Source of the DNA: JBFXJF01 sp050175155
GTDB taxonomy: Bacteria; Bacillota; Bacilli; Tepidibacillales; Tepidibacillaceae
Length of the DNA stretch: 51,338 nucleotides
Direction of reading: 5' to 3'
NCBI GenBank assembly: GCA_050175155.1
Contig: JBFXJF010000014.1
Span: forward strand, 1 to 51,338
Part shown: one piece after another, positions 26,102-34,843 of the stretch
Position numbering within the stretch: position 1 is the first letter of the stretch
Layout of the letters: each line of letters starts with the position of its first letter
Notes under the pieces: model-generated
What the model saw: only the letters and a program-made list of their open reading frames with translations
Told to the model about the DNA's origin: nothing
The model's database searches: none
Position numbers and translations under genes: made by a program

Positions 26102-26989
26102 GTGATTAGTGGTTCTAAAAAAAACTATATTGCAATAGGAATCGGTATAATATCAGTATCAACTGCTGCTATATTTGTTAAACTATCTACAGCTCCTTCA
26201 TCTGTAATCGCAGCATACAGACTATTATTTGCTGTAATAATACTGTCTATTCCAACAATCATTTATTATAGAAACGAATTAAGGAATATTACGAAAAATG
26301 ATATTTTATATTCAATTTTATCGGGAGGATTACTTGCTCTTCATTTTTTAACATGGTTTGAATCATTAAAATATACTTCGGTTGCAAGTTCTGTTGTAAT
26401 TGTTACATTACAACCAATATTTGCAATGATAGGAGCCTTTATTTTTTTCAAGGAAAAAGTCTCTAGGATTCAATTATTAGGTGGATTATTAGCGATACTT
26501 GGAGGTCTAATGATTGGATGGGGGGACCTCAAAGTTGGTAATTTAGCTTTATTAGGAGATTTTTTAGCTCTTTTAGGAGCCTTTTTTGTTACAGGATACT
26601 GGCTAGTAGGGCAAAAACTAAGAAAAAGGTTATCTATACTACCTTATGTATTCTTGGTTTATAGTACTAGTTCGATTATATTAATAGCATACAATATAAT
26701 TATGAAAGTAGATTTAATCCATTACAGTTTGTACGATTGGAAATTATTTTTAGGGTTAGCTATAATTCCTACTATTTTTGGTCATACATTCTTAAATTGG
26801 GCAATTAAGTTTGTAAACACAACAACAATTTCCATAAGTATTTTAGCAGAACCAATAGGAGCATCATTTCTGGCTTATATAATTCTTGGAGAAAAACTAA
26901 ATATAACGCAAATAATTGGTGCAGTAATAATATTTATTGGCATACTAATATATTTAATTAATGTACATAGACAAAATGATACTAGATAA
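26102..26989 (+). CDS. DMT-superfamily (EamA) permease
   Basis: A 295-residue membrane protein with about ten hydrophobic helices and two EamA repeats (roughly 8-140 and 155-285). Features of the family include AAIFVKLSTAPSSVIAAYR early, the ALHFLTWFESLKYTSVASS helix pair and ILAEPIGASFLAYIILGE in the second half. Substrate cannot be inferred; relatives export amino acids or other metabolites. GTG 26102 follows GAGAGGTGA. It separates tuf from rpsJ, a slot held by unrelated ybaC in B. subtilis. A palindrome lies upstream, and no strong terminator follows. Confidence 0.88.
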   Translation: MISGSKKNYIAIGIGIISVSTAAIFVKLSTAPSSVIAAYRLLFAVIILSIPTIIYYRNELRNITKNDILYSILSGGLLALHFLTWFESLKYTSVASSVVIVTLQPIFAMIGAFIFFKEKVSRIQLLGGLLAILGGLMIGWGDLKVGNLALLGDFLALLGAFFVTGYWLVGQKLRKRLSILPYVFLVYSTSSIILIAYNIIMKVDLIHYSLYDWKLFLGLAIIPTIFGHTFLNWAIKFVNTTTISISILAEPIGASFLAYIILGEKLNITQIIGAVIIFIGILIYLINVHRQNDTR

Positions 26990-27033
26990 TATTGCGTCTA
27001 GCCAAAATTTTGAATTTTTAATCAAAAAAAAAC

Positions 27034-27062
27034 TTGCATTAATATAAAGTTTTTTATATAAT
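27034..27062 (+). promoter_or_regulatory. Promoter of the S10-spc-alpha cluster
   Basis: TTGCAT (27034-27039), 17-nt spacer, perfect TATAAT (27057-27062). It is the only clear promoter before rpsJ and is followed by a structured leader of about 130 nt. Confidence 0.78.
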
Positions 27063-27067
27063 GTTTG

Positions 27068-27189
27068 ATGTTGGTCTATGGACTTTGCAATGAGATGGAA
27101 GGTTGCTGACACACCCGGACCCTTTGCCATGGGGTGATGTTGGGGGAATTTCCATTGAGAATGTCTATTAATATAAATGGGCGATAAGG
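27068..27189 (+). promoter_or_regulatory. Structured leader of the S10 operon
   Basis: The untranslated leader contains an outer stem ATGGAA/TTCCAT around a GC-rich core with GCTGACACACCCGG, and ACCC/GGGT pairs around TTTGCCAT. The core resembles, from memory, the S10 operon leader conserved in Bacillus relatives. In E. coli L4 regulates this operon, but that mechanism is not established for Firmicutes, so the ligand is unknown. It contains no ORF with a ribosome site. Confidence 0.6.
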
Positions 27190-27199
27190 AGGGAAAATT

Positions 27200-27508
27200 A
27201 TGGCAAAACAAAAAATTCGTATTCGTTTAAAAGCTTATGATCACAGGATTTTAGACCAATCTGCCGAAAAGATAGTTGAAACAGCTAAACGTTCTGGGGC
27301 TACGGTTTCTGGACCAATACCATTGCCGACTGAAAAGACTGTATACACTGTACTTCGTGCGGTTCACAAGTATAAGGATTCTCGTGAACAATTTGAAATG
27401 CGTACGCATAAACGTTTAATTGATATTTTAAATCCTACACCTCAAACAGTAGATTCACTGATGAGATTGGATTTACCATCAGGTGTAGACATTGAAATTA
27501 AATTATAA
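27200..27508 (+). CDS. rpsJ: 30S ribosomal protein S10 (NusE)
   Basis: S10 (102 residues), a 30S head protein that also acts as NusE in antitermination with NusB. IRIRLKAYDHRILDQSAEKI at the N-terminus and the GPIPLPTEKTVYTVLRAVHK loop are typical. ATG 27200 follows AAGGAGGGA. First gene of an unbroken + strand cluster that runs to rplQ at 42163. Confidence 0.98.
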   Translation: MAKQKIRIRLKAYDHRILDQSAEKIVETAKRSGATVSGPIPLPTEKTVYTVLRAVHKYKDSREQFEMRTHKRLIDILNPTPQTVDSLMRLDLPSGVDIEIKL

Positions 27509-27545
27509 TTTAATGATGCAACTAAACATATAGGAGGTGACCAAT

Positions 27546-28172
27546 ATGACAAAAGGAATCTTAGGAAAAAAACTAGGAATGACTCAGATTTTCACAAAAG
27601 AAGGAATTGCTATACCCGTTACAGTAGTCGAGGCTGGACCGTGTGTTGTTCTTCAAACAAAGGATATTGAAAATGATGGTTATACATCTATTCAATTAGG
27701 CTTTGGAGATCAAAAAGTCTTTAGAGTAAGTAAGCCTATACTAGGGCATGTAAATAAGGCTAACACTGCTCCTAAGCGCTTCGTTAAGGAAATTCGTGGT
27801 GTGAACATGGATTACGAGGTTGGTCAACAACTAAAAGCAGATATATTCTCTGAAGGGGAATATGTTGATGTAGCTGGTATTTCAAAAGGTAAGGGATTCG
27901 CAGGTTCGATTAAAAGACATAATCAATCGCGTGGGCCAATGGCGCATGGATCTCGGTATCATAGAAGACCTGGTTCGATGGGTCCAGTAGCACCAAACAG
28001 AGTTATGAAGGGCAAACCATTACCAGGAAGAATGGGTTCAGATAGAGTAACTATCCAAAACCTTGAGGTTATAAGAGTAGATAGTGAAAAAAACCTACTT
28101 TTAATAAAAGGCTCTATTCCAGGTCCAAAAAATTGTTTTGTTATAGTACGAAATTCGATTAAAAAAAATTAG
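27546..28172 (+). CDS. rplC: 50S ribosomal protein L3
   Basis: L3 (208 residues), an early-assembly protein reaching the peptidyl-transferase centre. MTKGILGKKLGMTQIF at the start and the loop RGPMAHGSRYHRRPGSMG, which contacts 23S rRNA, are intact. ATG 27546 follows TAGGAGGTGA; an upstream in-frame GTG at 27537 is part of the ribosome site. Confidence 0.97.
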   Translation: MTKGILGKKLGMTQIFTKEGIAIPVTVVEAGPCVVLQTKDIENDGYTSIQLGFGDQKVFRVSKPILGHVNKANTAPKRFVKEIRGVNMDYEVGQQLKADIFSEGEYVDVAGISKGKGFAGSIKRHNQSRGPMAHGSRYHRRPGSMGPVAPNRVMKGKPLPGRMGSDRVTIQNLEVIRVDSEKNLLLIKGSIPGPKNCFVIVRNSIKKN

Positions 28173-28205
28173 TGAATAAGTTGTATAGAGAAAGGAGGAT
28201 TCGCT

Positions 28206-28829
28206 ATGCCTAAATTAGCCCTATATAACATGGGTGGAACTCAAATTGGGGAAATTGAATTAGCAGATTCGATTTTTGGAATAAAGCCAAATGAGTCGGT
28301 GCTTCATGATGCGGTAATTATGCAACAGGCTTCACAACGTCAAGGTACGCATAAAGTAAAAGGACGTTCTGAAGTAAGAGGGGGAGGAAGAAAACCATGG
28401 CGTCAAAAAGGTACAGGTCGTGCTCGTCAGGGAAGTACTCGAGCTCCGCAATGGGTTGGGGGAGGTACGGTTTTCGGTCCAACACCTAGAAGTTATGCAT
28501 ATAAGTTACCAAAAAAAGTTCGTCGCTTAGCGATTAAATCAGCATTGTCTTTTAAAGTTATAGATAATGAAATTATTGTTATAGATGAATTAACACTAGG
28601 AACTCCAAAGACAAAAGAAATGTTTAATATTTTAAAGAATCTAAAGATAGATTCAAAAGTATTAATTGTTGACAATGAATATAATGAAGTTGTGGCATTA
28701 TCTTCTCGTAATATTCAGGGGGTAAAATTTGTTAAAGCCGAAGGAATTAATGTTCTTGATATAATGTATCATGATAAGTTAATTTTAACTAAAGAGGCAG
28801 TGGCGAAGATAGAGGAGGTACTAGTATAA
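28206..28829 (+). CDS. rplD: 50S ribosomal protein L4
   Basis: L4 (207 residues), exit-tunnel protein. The extended loop with GGGRKPWRQKGTGRARQG and the following WVGGGTVFGPTPR is conserved; mutations there give macrolide resistance in other species and none is evident here. The stop codon overlaps the rplW start (TAATG), implying coupled translation. Confidence 0.97.
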   Translation: MPKLALYNMGGTQIGEIELADSIFGIKPNESVLHDAVIMQQASQRQGTHKVKGRSEVRGGGRKPWRQKGTGRARQGSTRAPQWVGGGTVFGPTPRSYAYKLPKKVRRLAIKSALSFKVIDNEIIVIDELTLGTPKTKEMFNILKNLKIDSKVLIVDNEYNEVVALSSRNIQGVKFVKAEGINVLDIMYHDKLILTKEAVAKIEEVLV

Positions 28830-29116
28830 TGAAAAATCCTCGTGATATTATTAAACGCCCGGTAATCACAGAAAAAACAAGTGATTTTATGGAAATGAAT
28901 AAGTATGTTTTTGAAGTTGATACTAGGTCAAATAAAACTGAAGTTAAAATAGCAATTGAGAAAATTTTTGCTGTTAAGGTTAAAAAGGTAAATGTAATTA
29001 AAATGCCTGCAAAACCAAAAAGTTATGGTAAATATAATGGATACACATCAGCTTGGAAAAAAGTTATCGTTACACTAACAGAAGATAGCAAAACAATTGA
29101 GTTCTTTAAAGAATAA
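28829..29116 (+). CDS. rplW: 50S ribosomal protein L23
   Basis: L23 (95 residues) lies at the tunnel exit and docks trigger factor and SRP. PRDIIKRPVITEKTSDFM at the start and the VNVIKMPAKPKSYGKYNG loop identify it. Its ATG shares one base with the rplD stop, with GAGGAGGT upstream inside rplD. Confidence 0.97.
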   Translation: MKNPRDIIKRPVITEKTSDFMEMNKYVFEVDTRSNKTEVKIAIEKIFAVKVKKVNVIKMPAKPKSYGKYNGYTSAWKKVIVTLTEDSKTIEFFKE

Positions 29117-29143
29117 AGAAATAGCGAAGGAGGGAAGAATTCA

Positions 29144-29974
29144 ATGGGAATAAAAAAATATAAACCTACCTCTCCTGGTAGACGTGGAATGACTGCTTTT
29201 ACTTATGAGGAACTTACAACAGATAAACCAGAAAAATCACTATTAGCACCTCTAAAAAGAAAAGCGGGAAGAAACAATCAGGGTAAGTTAACTGTTCGTC
29301 ACCATGGAGGAGGACATAAAAGACAATATCGTATTATTGATTTTAAGCGTAACAAGGATGGAATACCTGGTCGCGTTGTTACAATTGAGTATGATCCGAA
29401 TCGTTCTGCAAATATAGCTCTAATAAATTATGTAGACGGCGAAAAAAGATATATTATTGCACCTAACGGTTTAAAAGTAGGAAATCTTATTGAATCCGGT
29501 TCTGGGGCAGATATTATTGTAGGGAACGCATTACCACTTGAAAACATTCCTGTAGGTACTATGATTCACAATATAGAAATGAAAGCTGGTAAAGGCGGTC
29601 AGTTAGTACGTGCTGCTGGCACTGAAGCTCAACTATTGGGTAAAGATGGTGATTTTGCGATTATCCGTTTAACTTCTGGCGAGGTTAGAATGATTCGTAA
29701 GGAGTGCCGTGCTACAATTGGTAAAGTTGGTAATTTAGATTATGAGAATATTAAAATAGGTAAAGCTGGTAGAACTCGTTGGCTAGGTATTAGACCAACT
29801 GTTCGTGGAGTAGTAATGAATCCTAACGATCATCCACACGGTGGAGGAGAAGGTAAATCACCTATTGGAAGAAAATCACCAGTTACACCATGGGGTAAAC
29901 CAACTTTAGGATACAAGACTCGTAAAAAGAAGAAAGCTTCTAGCAAATATATTATTCGTGGACGCAAGAAGTAA
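29144..29974 (+). CDS. rplB: 50S ribosomal protein L2
   Basis: L2 (276 residues), needed for subunit association and peptidyl transferase. The conserved HHGGGHKRQYRIIDFKR, RWLGIRPTVRGVVMNPNDHP and HGGGEGKSPIGRKSP segments are complete, including the histidine equivalent to E. coli H229. It follows rplW after 27 nt with a GGAGGG site. Confidence 0.98.
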   Translation: MGIKKYKPTSPGRRGMTAFTYEELTTDKPEKSLLAPLKRKAGRNNQGKLTVRHHGGGHKRQYRIIDFKRNKDGIPGRVVTIEYDPNRSANIALINYVDGEKRYIIAPNGLKVGNLIESGSGADIIVGNALPLENIPVGTMIHNIEMKAGKGGQLVRAAGTEAQLLGKDGDFAIIRLTSGEVRMIRKECRATIGKVGNLDYENIKIGKAGRTRWLGIRPTVRGVVMNPNDHPHGGGEGKSPIGRKSPVTPWGKPTLGYKTRKKKKASSKYIIRGRKK

Positions 29975-30048
29975 AGTGATTATCTGTTTAACGAAGTTAA
30001 GTGTGAAAAAATTAGTATTAATAAACCATCCTGAAGGGAGGTTTTTGT

Positions 30049-30327
30049 ATGGGACGTAGTTTAAAAAAGGGACCTTTTGCAGATGAACATGTTGTTAAAA
30101 AAGTTGACCTGCTTAATGAAAAGAATGAAAAAAAGGTATTTAAGACTTGGTCTCGTCGTTCTACGATATTCCCTCAATTTATAGGACACACTATCGCAGT
30201 GCATGATGGTCGAAAACATGTGCCGGTATATATTACTGAAGATATGGTAGGACATAAATTAGGTGAATTCGCACCGACACGTACTTACAAAGGACATGCG
30301 AACGACGATAAAAAAACTAAGCGTTAA
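30049..30327 (+). CDS. rpsS: 30S ribosomal protein S19
   Basis: S19 (92 residues), 30S head protein next to S13. MGRSLKKGPFADEHVVKK and the STIFPQFIGHTIAVHDGRKH core are typical. The 74-nt gap after rplB has no clear promoter or terminator. Confidence 0.97.
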   Translation: MGRSLKKGPFADEHVVKKVDLLNEKNEKKVFKTWSRRSTIFPQFIGHTIAVHDGRKHVPVYITEDMVGHKLGEFAPTRTYKGHANDDKKTKR

Positions 30328-30352
30328 ATGAATTTGAGAGGAGGTACAGTTA

Positions 30353-30694
30353 ATGCAAGCTAAAGCTGTAGCTAGATATGTGCGCGTTGCTCCTCGTAAG
30401 GTAAGTCTTGTATTAGACCTAATTCGGGGTAAGAACACAGGAGAAGCACTAGCGATATTAAATCATACACCTAAGTCTGCTTCCCCAATAATTGAAAAAT
30501 TATTAAAATCTGCGATTGCAAATGCAGATCAAAATCATAAGATGAAGATTGAAAAATTAGTAGTTAGTGAAGCTTATGCTAACCAAGGACCAACTATGAA
30601 ACGTTTTCGTCCTAGAGCAATGGGTCGGGCAAGTAGGATTAATAAGCGAACTAGTCATATTACTATCGTATTAACAGAGAAGAAGGAGGGGTAG
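30353..30694 (+). CDS. rplV: 50S ribosomal protein L22
   Basis: L22 (113 residues) lines the exit tunnel. AVARYVRVAPRKVSLVLDLI and the beta-hairpin segment GPTMKRFRPRAMGRAS are intact; insertions or deletions in that hairpin cause macrolide resistance elsewhere and are absent here. It ends 3 nt before rpsC. Confidence 0.97.
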   Translation: MQAKAVARYVRVAPRKVSLVLDLIRGKNTGEALAILNHTPKSASPIIEKLLKSAIANADQNHKMKIEKLVVSEAYANQGPTMKRFRPRAMGRASRINKRTSHITIVLTEKKEG

Positions 30695-30697
30695 AAT

Positions 30698-31360
30698 TTG
30701 GGACAAAAGGTTAACCCGATAGGATTTCGAGTAGGAATTATTCGTGACTGGGAATCCAAATGGTATGCTGATAAAGACTATGCTATTCTATTACATGAGG
30801 ATATACAAATCCGTGAAATATTAAAAGAACGTTTAAAAGATTCTGCAATTTCAAATATTGAAATTGAAAGAGCGGTTAATCGTGTTAATGTAACAATTCA
30901 TACTGCTAAACCTGGCATGGTAATTGGCAAAGGTGGAACAGAAGTTGAAAATATTCGTTTGTTATTAACAAAGTTAACTAATAAAAAAGTTCACATAAAT
31001 ATCTCTGAGATTAAAGTTCCTGATCTAAATGCACAATTGGTTGCTGAAAATATAGCTCTACAACTTGAAAGACGTATATCTTTTCGTCGTGCAATGAAAC
31101 AAGCTATTCAAAGATCGATGCGTGTTGGAGCTAAAGGAATAAAAACAATGGTAAGTGGTAGATTAGGCGGAGCAGAAATAGCTCGTAGTGAAGGATATAA
31201 CGAAGGTACAGTGCCTTTGCATACTCTTCGTGCTGACATCGATTATGGAACTGCCGAAGCACATACAACTTATGGTCGCTTAGGGGTGAAAGTTTGGATT
31301 TATCGTGGTGAAGTTCTTCCTATGGCGAAGAACAAAGAAGCTAAGGAAGGAGGCAGATAA
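30698..31360 (+). CDS. rpsC: 30S ribosomal protein S3
   Basis: S3 (220 residues), mRNA-entry protein. The KH domain signature VIGKGGTEVENIR and the C-terminal segment SGRLGGAEIARSE are clear. TTG 30698 is the start, with GGAGGGG upstream and the N-terminus GQKVNPIGFRVGI. The gene is tightly packed between rplV and rplP. Confidence 0.97.
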   Translation: MGQKVNPIGFRVGIIRDWESKWYADKDYAILLHEDIQIREILKERLKDSAISNIEIERAVNRVNVTIHTAKPGMVIGKGGTEVENIRLLLTKLTNKKVHINISEIKVPDLNAQLVAENIALQLERRISFRRAMKQAIQRSMRVGAKGIKTMVSGRLGGAEIARSEGYNEGTVPLHTLRADIDYGTAEAHTTYGRLGVKVWIYRGEVLPMAKNKEAKEGGR

Positions 31361-31362
31361 TT

Positions 31363-31797
31363 GTGTTGATGCCAAAACGTGTTAAACACCGTAAAGAGCA
31401 CCGTGGTAAAATGCGTGGAAAAGCTAAAGGCGGTACTGAAGTAGCGTTTGGGGAATTTGGATTACAAGCGTTAGAACCTGCGTGGATAACAAATAGACAG
31501 ATAGAAGCAGCTCGTATATCTATGACACGTTATATAAAACGTGGTGGCAAGGTTTGGATAAAAATATTTCCTTCAAAACCTGTAACACAGAAGCCATTGG
31601 AAGTTCGTATGGGTAGTGGTAAAGGTTCACCCGAAAAGTGGGTGGCAGTAGTTAAACCTGGTAAAGTTATGTTCGAATTAGCTGGCGTTCCAGAAGATGT
31701 AGCACGAGAAGCTATGCGTCTGGCATCCAATAAACTGCCAATAAAAACGAAATTTGTAAAGCGTGAAGAAGTGGGTGGTGACGCAAATGAAGGCTAA
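31363..31797 (+). CDS. rplP: 50S ribosomal protein L16
   Basis: L16 (144 residues) sits by the A-site tRNA elbow. PKRVKHRKEHRGKMRGKAKG, the ALEPAWITNRQIEAARIS region and GKGSPEKWVAVVKPG are typical. The start is GTG 31363 (giving MLMPKRV), two codons before an ATG; the related B. subtilis protein begins MLLPKRV. It overlaps rpmC by 11 nt. Confidence 0.96.
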   Translation: MLMPKRVKHRKEHRGKMRGKAKGGTEVAFGEFGLQALEPAWITNRQIEAARISMTRYIKRGGKVWIKIFPSKPVTQKPLEVRMGSGKGSPEKWVAVVKPGKVMFELAGVPEDVAREAMRLASNKLPIKTKFVKREEVGGDANEG

Positions 31798-31987
31798 TGA
31801 ACTGAGAAATATGACCATTGCAGAAATCGAACTAAAGATAAATTCATATAAAGATGAATTATTTAACCTCCGTTTTCAATTAGCTACGGGTCAATTAGAG
31901 AATACAATGCGTATTTCTGAAGTAAGAAAAGAAATTGCTCGTGCCAAGACAGTATTGCGTGAAAGAGAATTAGGAATTAAGATATGA
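31787..31987 (+). CDS. rpmC: 50S ribosomal protein L29
   Basis: L29 (66 residues), a two-helix protein near the tunnel exit that binds L23. MKANELRNMTIAEIE and NLRFQLATGQLEN identify it. ATG 31787 lies inside the end of rplP with GGGTGGTG as ribosome site, so translation is coupled; a longer in-frame start at 31763 is unlikely. Confidence 0.96.
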   Translation: MKANELRNMTIAEIELKINSYKDELFNLRFQLATGQLENTMRISEVRKEIARAKTVLRERELGIKI

Positions 31988-32008
31988 TTCTTGAAAGGAG
32001 GTTAAATA

Positions 32009-32272
32009 ATGTCAGAACGTAATCAACGCAAGGTAAAAGTTGGTAAAGTTGTAAGTGATAAGATGGATAAAACAATTGTTGTTTCTGTTGAAACTCACAA
32101 AAAACATTTACTATATGGTAAAAGAATAAAATATACCAAAAAATTTAAAGCCCACGATGAAAACAATCAAGCTAAAATTGGCGACATTGTGAAAATCATG
32201 GAGACAAAACCACTTTCAAAAGATAAATGTTGGCGTCTAGTCGAGGTTGTTGAAGAGGCTATTGTTGTATAA
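32009..32272 (+). CDS. rpsQ: 30S ribosomal protein S17
   Basis: S17 (87 residues), an OB-fold primary 16S-binding protein. KVGKVVSDKMDKTIVVSVE and the GDIVKIMETKPLSKDKCWRL segment are typical. AAAGGAGG precedes ATG 32009. Confidence 0.97.
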   Translation: MSERNQRKVKVGKVVSDKMDKTIVVSVETHKKHLLYGKRIKYTKKFKAHDENNQAKIGDIVKIMETKPLSKDKCWRLVEVVEEAIVV

Positions 32273-32312
32273 GTTAAATTAAATATTTGCGTTCCGAAAG
32301 GAGGGACTTTTG

Positions 32313-32681
32313 ATGATTCAAACACAAACTATGCTAAAAGTAGCTGACAACTCTGGAGCAAAAAGATTAATGACAATAAAAGTATTAGGTGGATCAAGAC
32401 GTAGATTCGGAAATATTGGAGATATAATTGTATGTTCAGTAAAAGAGGCTACACCTGGTGGCGTTGTCAAAAAAGGTGATGTAGTTAAAGCGGTAATCGT
32501 CCGTACGAAAAAAGGAAGTAGAAGAAATGATGGTTCATACATCAAGTTCGACGAGAACGCTGCTGTAATAATAAAAGATGATAAAAGTCCTCGAGGTACA
32601 CGTATTTTCGGGCCAGTTGCTCGCGAATTACGTGATAAAGATTTTATGAAAATTATATCTTTAGCTCCTGAAGTAATTTAA
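32313..32681 (+). CDS. rplN: 50S ribosomal protein L14
   Basis: L14 (122 residues), at the subunit interface and a docking site for RsfS. LKVADNSGAKRLMTIKVLGG at the N-terminus and the GTRIFGPVARELRD block near the end are typical. ATG 32313 has the better spacing from GGAGGG than the TTG just before it and gives the standard family length. Confidence 0.97.
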   Translation: MIQTQTMLKVADNSGAKRLMTIKVLGGSRRRFGNIGDIIVCSVKEATPGGVVKKGDVVKAVIVRTKKGSRRNDGSYIKFDENAAVIIKDDKSPRGTRIFGPVARELRDKDFMKIISLAPEVI

Positions 32682-32708
32682 TCTAAGCATTTTAAGGAGG
32701 TGTTTTTA

Positions 32709-33044
32709 ATGAAATCTTCGAATAACAAGATTCACGTCAAAAAAGGTGATAATGTTATAGTTATTAGTGGTAAAGATAAAGGAAAAAAAGGTCGTATAAT
32801 TTATACTTACCCTAAAGAAGGTCGTGTTTTGGTAGAAGGTGTAAATCTTATTAAGAAACATACCCGTCCTTCGCAAGCAAACCCACAGGGGGGAATTATT
32901 AATCAAGAGTCATCGATACATTCTTCTAATGTAATGTTGATTGACCCGAAAACGGGTGAGCCTACAAAAATAGGACATAAAGTATTAAAAAATGGAGATA
33001 AGGTACGAATTGCTAAAAAGTCTGGCGAAGTAATTGACAAGTAG
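32709..33044 (+). CDS. rplX: 50S ribosomal protein L24
   Basis: L24 (111 residues), an assembly initiator with a KOW domain (KGDNVIVISGKDKGKKGRII). The C-terminal zone includes IHSSNVMLIDPKTGEPTKI. ATG 32709 follows AAGGAGGTG; the in-frame upstream codon at 32700 lies in the ribosome site. Confidence 0.97.
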   Translation: MKSSNNKIHVKKGDNVIVISGKDKGKKGRIIYTYPKEGRVLVEGVNLIKKHTRPSQANPQGGIINQESSIHSSNVMLIDPKTGEPTKIGHKVLKNGDKVRIAKKSGEVIDK

Positions 33045-33069
33045 TCAGGTTTGAAAGGAGGTACAATTT

Positions 33070-33612
33070 ATGACAGCAAGGTTAAATGAAAAATATACTA
33101 GTGAGATCATACCAGCTTTAATGAAAAAATTTAATTATAAATCAGTGATGCAAGTTCCTCGTGTGGAAAAAGTAGTTATCAATATGGGGTTGGGTGAAGC
33201 GGTACAAAATTCAAAAATATTAGACAGTGCAACTGCTGATCTACAACTGATTTCAGGACAAAAACCTGTTGTAACTCGTGCTAAAAAATCAATAGCTGGT
33301 TTTAAATTACGTGAAAATATGCCTATAGGCGCAAAAGTCACTATTCGTGGAGAAAGAATGTATTATTTCATCGATAAATTATTTAATGTTTCACTTCCGC
33401 GTGTAAGAGATTTCCGTGGAGTTTCCAATAAATCATTTGATGGTCGTGGAAATTATACAATAGGATTGAAAGAACAATTGCTTTTCCCGGAAATTGATTA
33501 TGATAAAATTGACAAACTTCGTGGAATGGACGTTGTTTTCGTTACGACAGCTAAAACTGATGAAGAAGCTCACGAATTGTTAAGTTTACTAGGAATGCCA
33601 TTTACAAAATAA
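33070..33612 (+). CDS. rplE: 50S ribosomal protein L5
   Basis: L5 (180 residues) binds 5S rRNA and P-site tRNA. VMQVPRVEKVVINMGLGEA, the KKSIAGFKLRENMPIGAKVT block and RDFRGVSNKSFDGRGNYTIG are diagnostic. Spacing on both sides is 20-25 nt, consistent with one operon. Confidence 0.98.
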   Translation: MTARLNEKYTSEIIPALMKKFNYKSVMQVPRVEKVVINMGLGEAVQNSKILDSATADLQLISGQKPVVTRAKKSIAGFKLRENMPIGAKVTIRGERMYYFIDKLFNVSLPRVRDFRGVSNKSFDGRGNYTIGLKEQLLFPEIDYDKIDKLRGMDVVFVTTAKTDEEAHELLSLLGMPFTK

Positions 33613-33633
33613 TCAGTTTGAGGAGGGAAAAGA

Positions 33634-33819
33634 GTGGCCAAGAAATCAATGGTTGCTAGGCAAAAACGGACTCAAAAGTATAAGGTAAGAGAGTATACCC
33701 GTTGCGAACTATGTGGTCGTCCACATTCTGTATTAAGAAAATTTAAATTATGTAGAATTTGTTTTAGGGAACTTGCACATAAAGGACAAATTCCTGGAGT
33801 TAAGAAGGCTAGTTGGTAG
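33634..33819 (+). CDS. rpsZ: 30S ribosomal protein S14, zinc-binding type (S14Z)
   Basis: The 61-residue short S14 with two CxxC pairs, CELC and CRIC, which bind zinc. This is the type found in the main Bacillus operon, in contrast to the longer zinc-free S14. GTG 33634 follows GAGGAGGG. Confidence 0.96.
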   Translation: MAKKSMVARQKRTQKYKVREYTRCELCGRPHSVLRKFKLCRICFRELAHKGQIPGVKKASW

Positions 33820-33847
33820 ATCCAATCTAGGGAAGGAGGTTACTTAC

Positions 33848-34246
33848 ATGTCAATGACAGATCCAATTGCTGACATGCTTACTCGAATTAGAAACGCTAA
33901 TACTGTTCGTCATGAAACAGTTGAGATTCCGGCCTCTAATATAAAAAAAGAGATTGCTGAAATTTTGAAACGCGAAGGTTTCATTCGAGATGCTGAGTAT
34001 ATAGAAGACACAAAACAAGGAATAATCCGTTTATTTCTAAAATACGGATCAAATAATGAAAGAATAATTACTGGATTAAAAAGAATTAGTAAACCAGGAT
34101 TGCGAGTATACGCTAAATACAACGAAGTTCCGAGAGTGCTTGGAGGGTTGGGGGTAGCAGTTATCTCTACATCTCAAGGAGTACTAACCGATAAAGAGGC
34201 TCGTAATAAGAATGTTGGTGGCGAGGTTCTTGCGTACATTTGGTAA
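33848..34246 (+). CDS. rpsH: 30S ribosomal protein S8
   Basis: S8 (132 residues), primary 16S-binding protein and, in E. coli, repressor of the spc operon. MTDPIADMLTRIRNAN and the C-terminal ISTSQGVLTDKEAR are typical. ATG 33848 follows AAGGAGG and gives the usual length; the longer frame from 33773 overlaps rpsZ. Confidence 0.97.
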   Translation: MSMTDPIADMLTRIRNANTVRHETVEIPASNIKKEIAEILKREGFIRDAEYIEDTKQGIIRLFLKYGSNNERIITGLKRISKPGLRVYAKYNEVPRVLGGLGVAVISTSQGVLTDKEARNKNVGGEVLAYIW

Positions 34247-34275
34247 TTTACTTAAAACCGACTGGGGGTGTATGA

Positions 34276-34812
34276 ATGTCTCGTATAGGAAAAATGTTAA
34301 TTGAAATTCCACCTGAGGTGGAAGTAAATATTATAGGAACAGAAGTAACAGTTAAGGGACCTAAGGGAACATTAACAAAAACTTTTAGCCAAGATATGAA
34401 AATAAGTAAAGAAGACAATCAAATTAGCGTGAAACGTCCTTCTGATAACAAATTACATCGATCACTACATGGTACAACTAGAAGTATTATAAACAACATG
34501 GTAAGCGGCGTTAATACTGGTTTTGAGAAAAGACTTGAACTAGTAGGAATAGGTTACCGTGTAGCAAAGTCTGGGGATAAAATAACACTAAGTGTAGGTT
34601 ATTCTCATCAAGTTGAATTTGTACCTGAAGAGGGTATAGATTTGGATGTAATAGATACTAACAAAATTGTTATTAGAGGAATTGACAAACAACGCGTAGG
34701 TGAAACGGCAGCAAAAATCAGATCAATACGTGAGCCTGAACCTTATAAAGGAAAGGGCATTAAATACTCCGATGAAAAAATTCGTCGTAAGGTAGGTAAG
34801 ACTGGTAAGTAG
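34276..34812 (+). CDS. rplF: 50S ribosomal protein L6
   Basis: L6 (178 residues), two repeated alpha/beta domains near the factor-binding site. MSRIGKMLIEIPPEVEV and the C-terminal block EPYKGKGIKYSDEKIRRKVG are typical. A GGGGGTG site precedes ATG 34276. Confidence 0.98.
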   Translation: MSRIGKMLIEIPPEVEVNIIGTEVTVKGPKGTLTKTFSQDMKISKEDNQISVKRPSDNKLHRSLHGTTRSIINNMVSGVNTGFEKRLELVGIGYRVAKSGDKITLSVGYSHQVEFVPEEGIDLDVIDTNKIVIRGIDKQRVGETAAKIRSIREPEPYKGKGIKYSDEKIRRKVGKTGK

Positions 34813-34843
34813 TGCTTTCGCTTAATGAAGGGAGTGAATCTGG

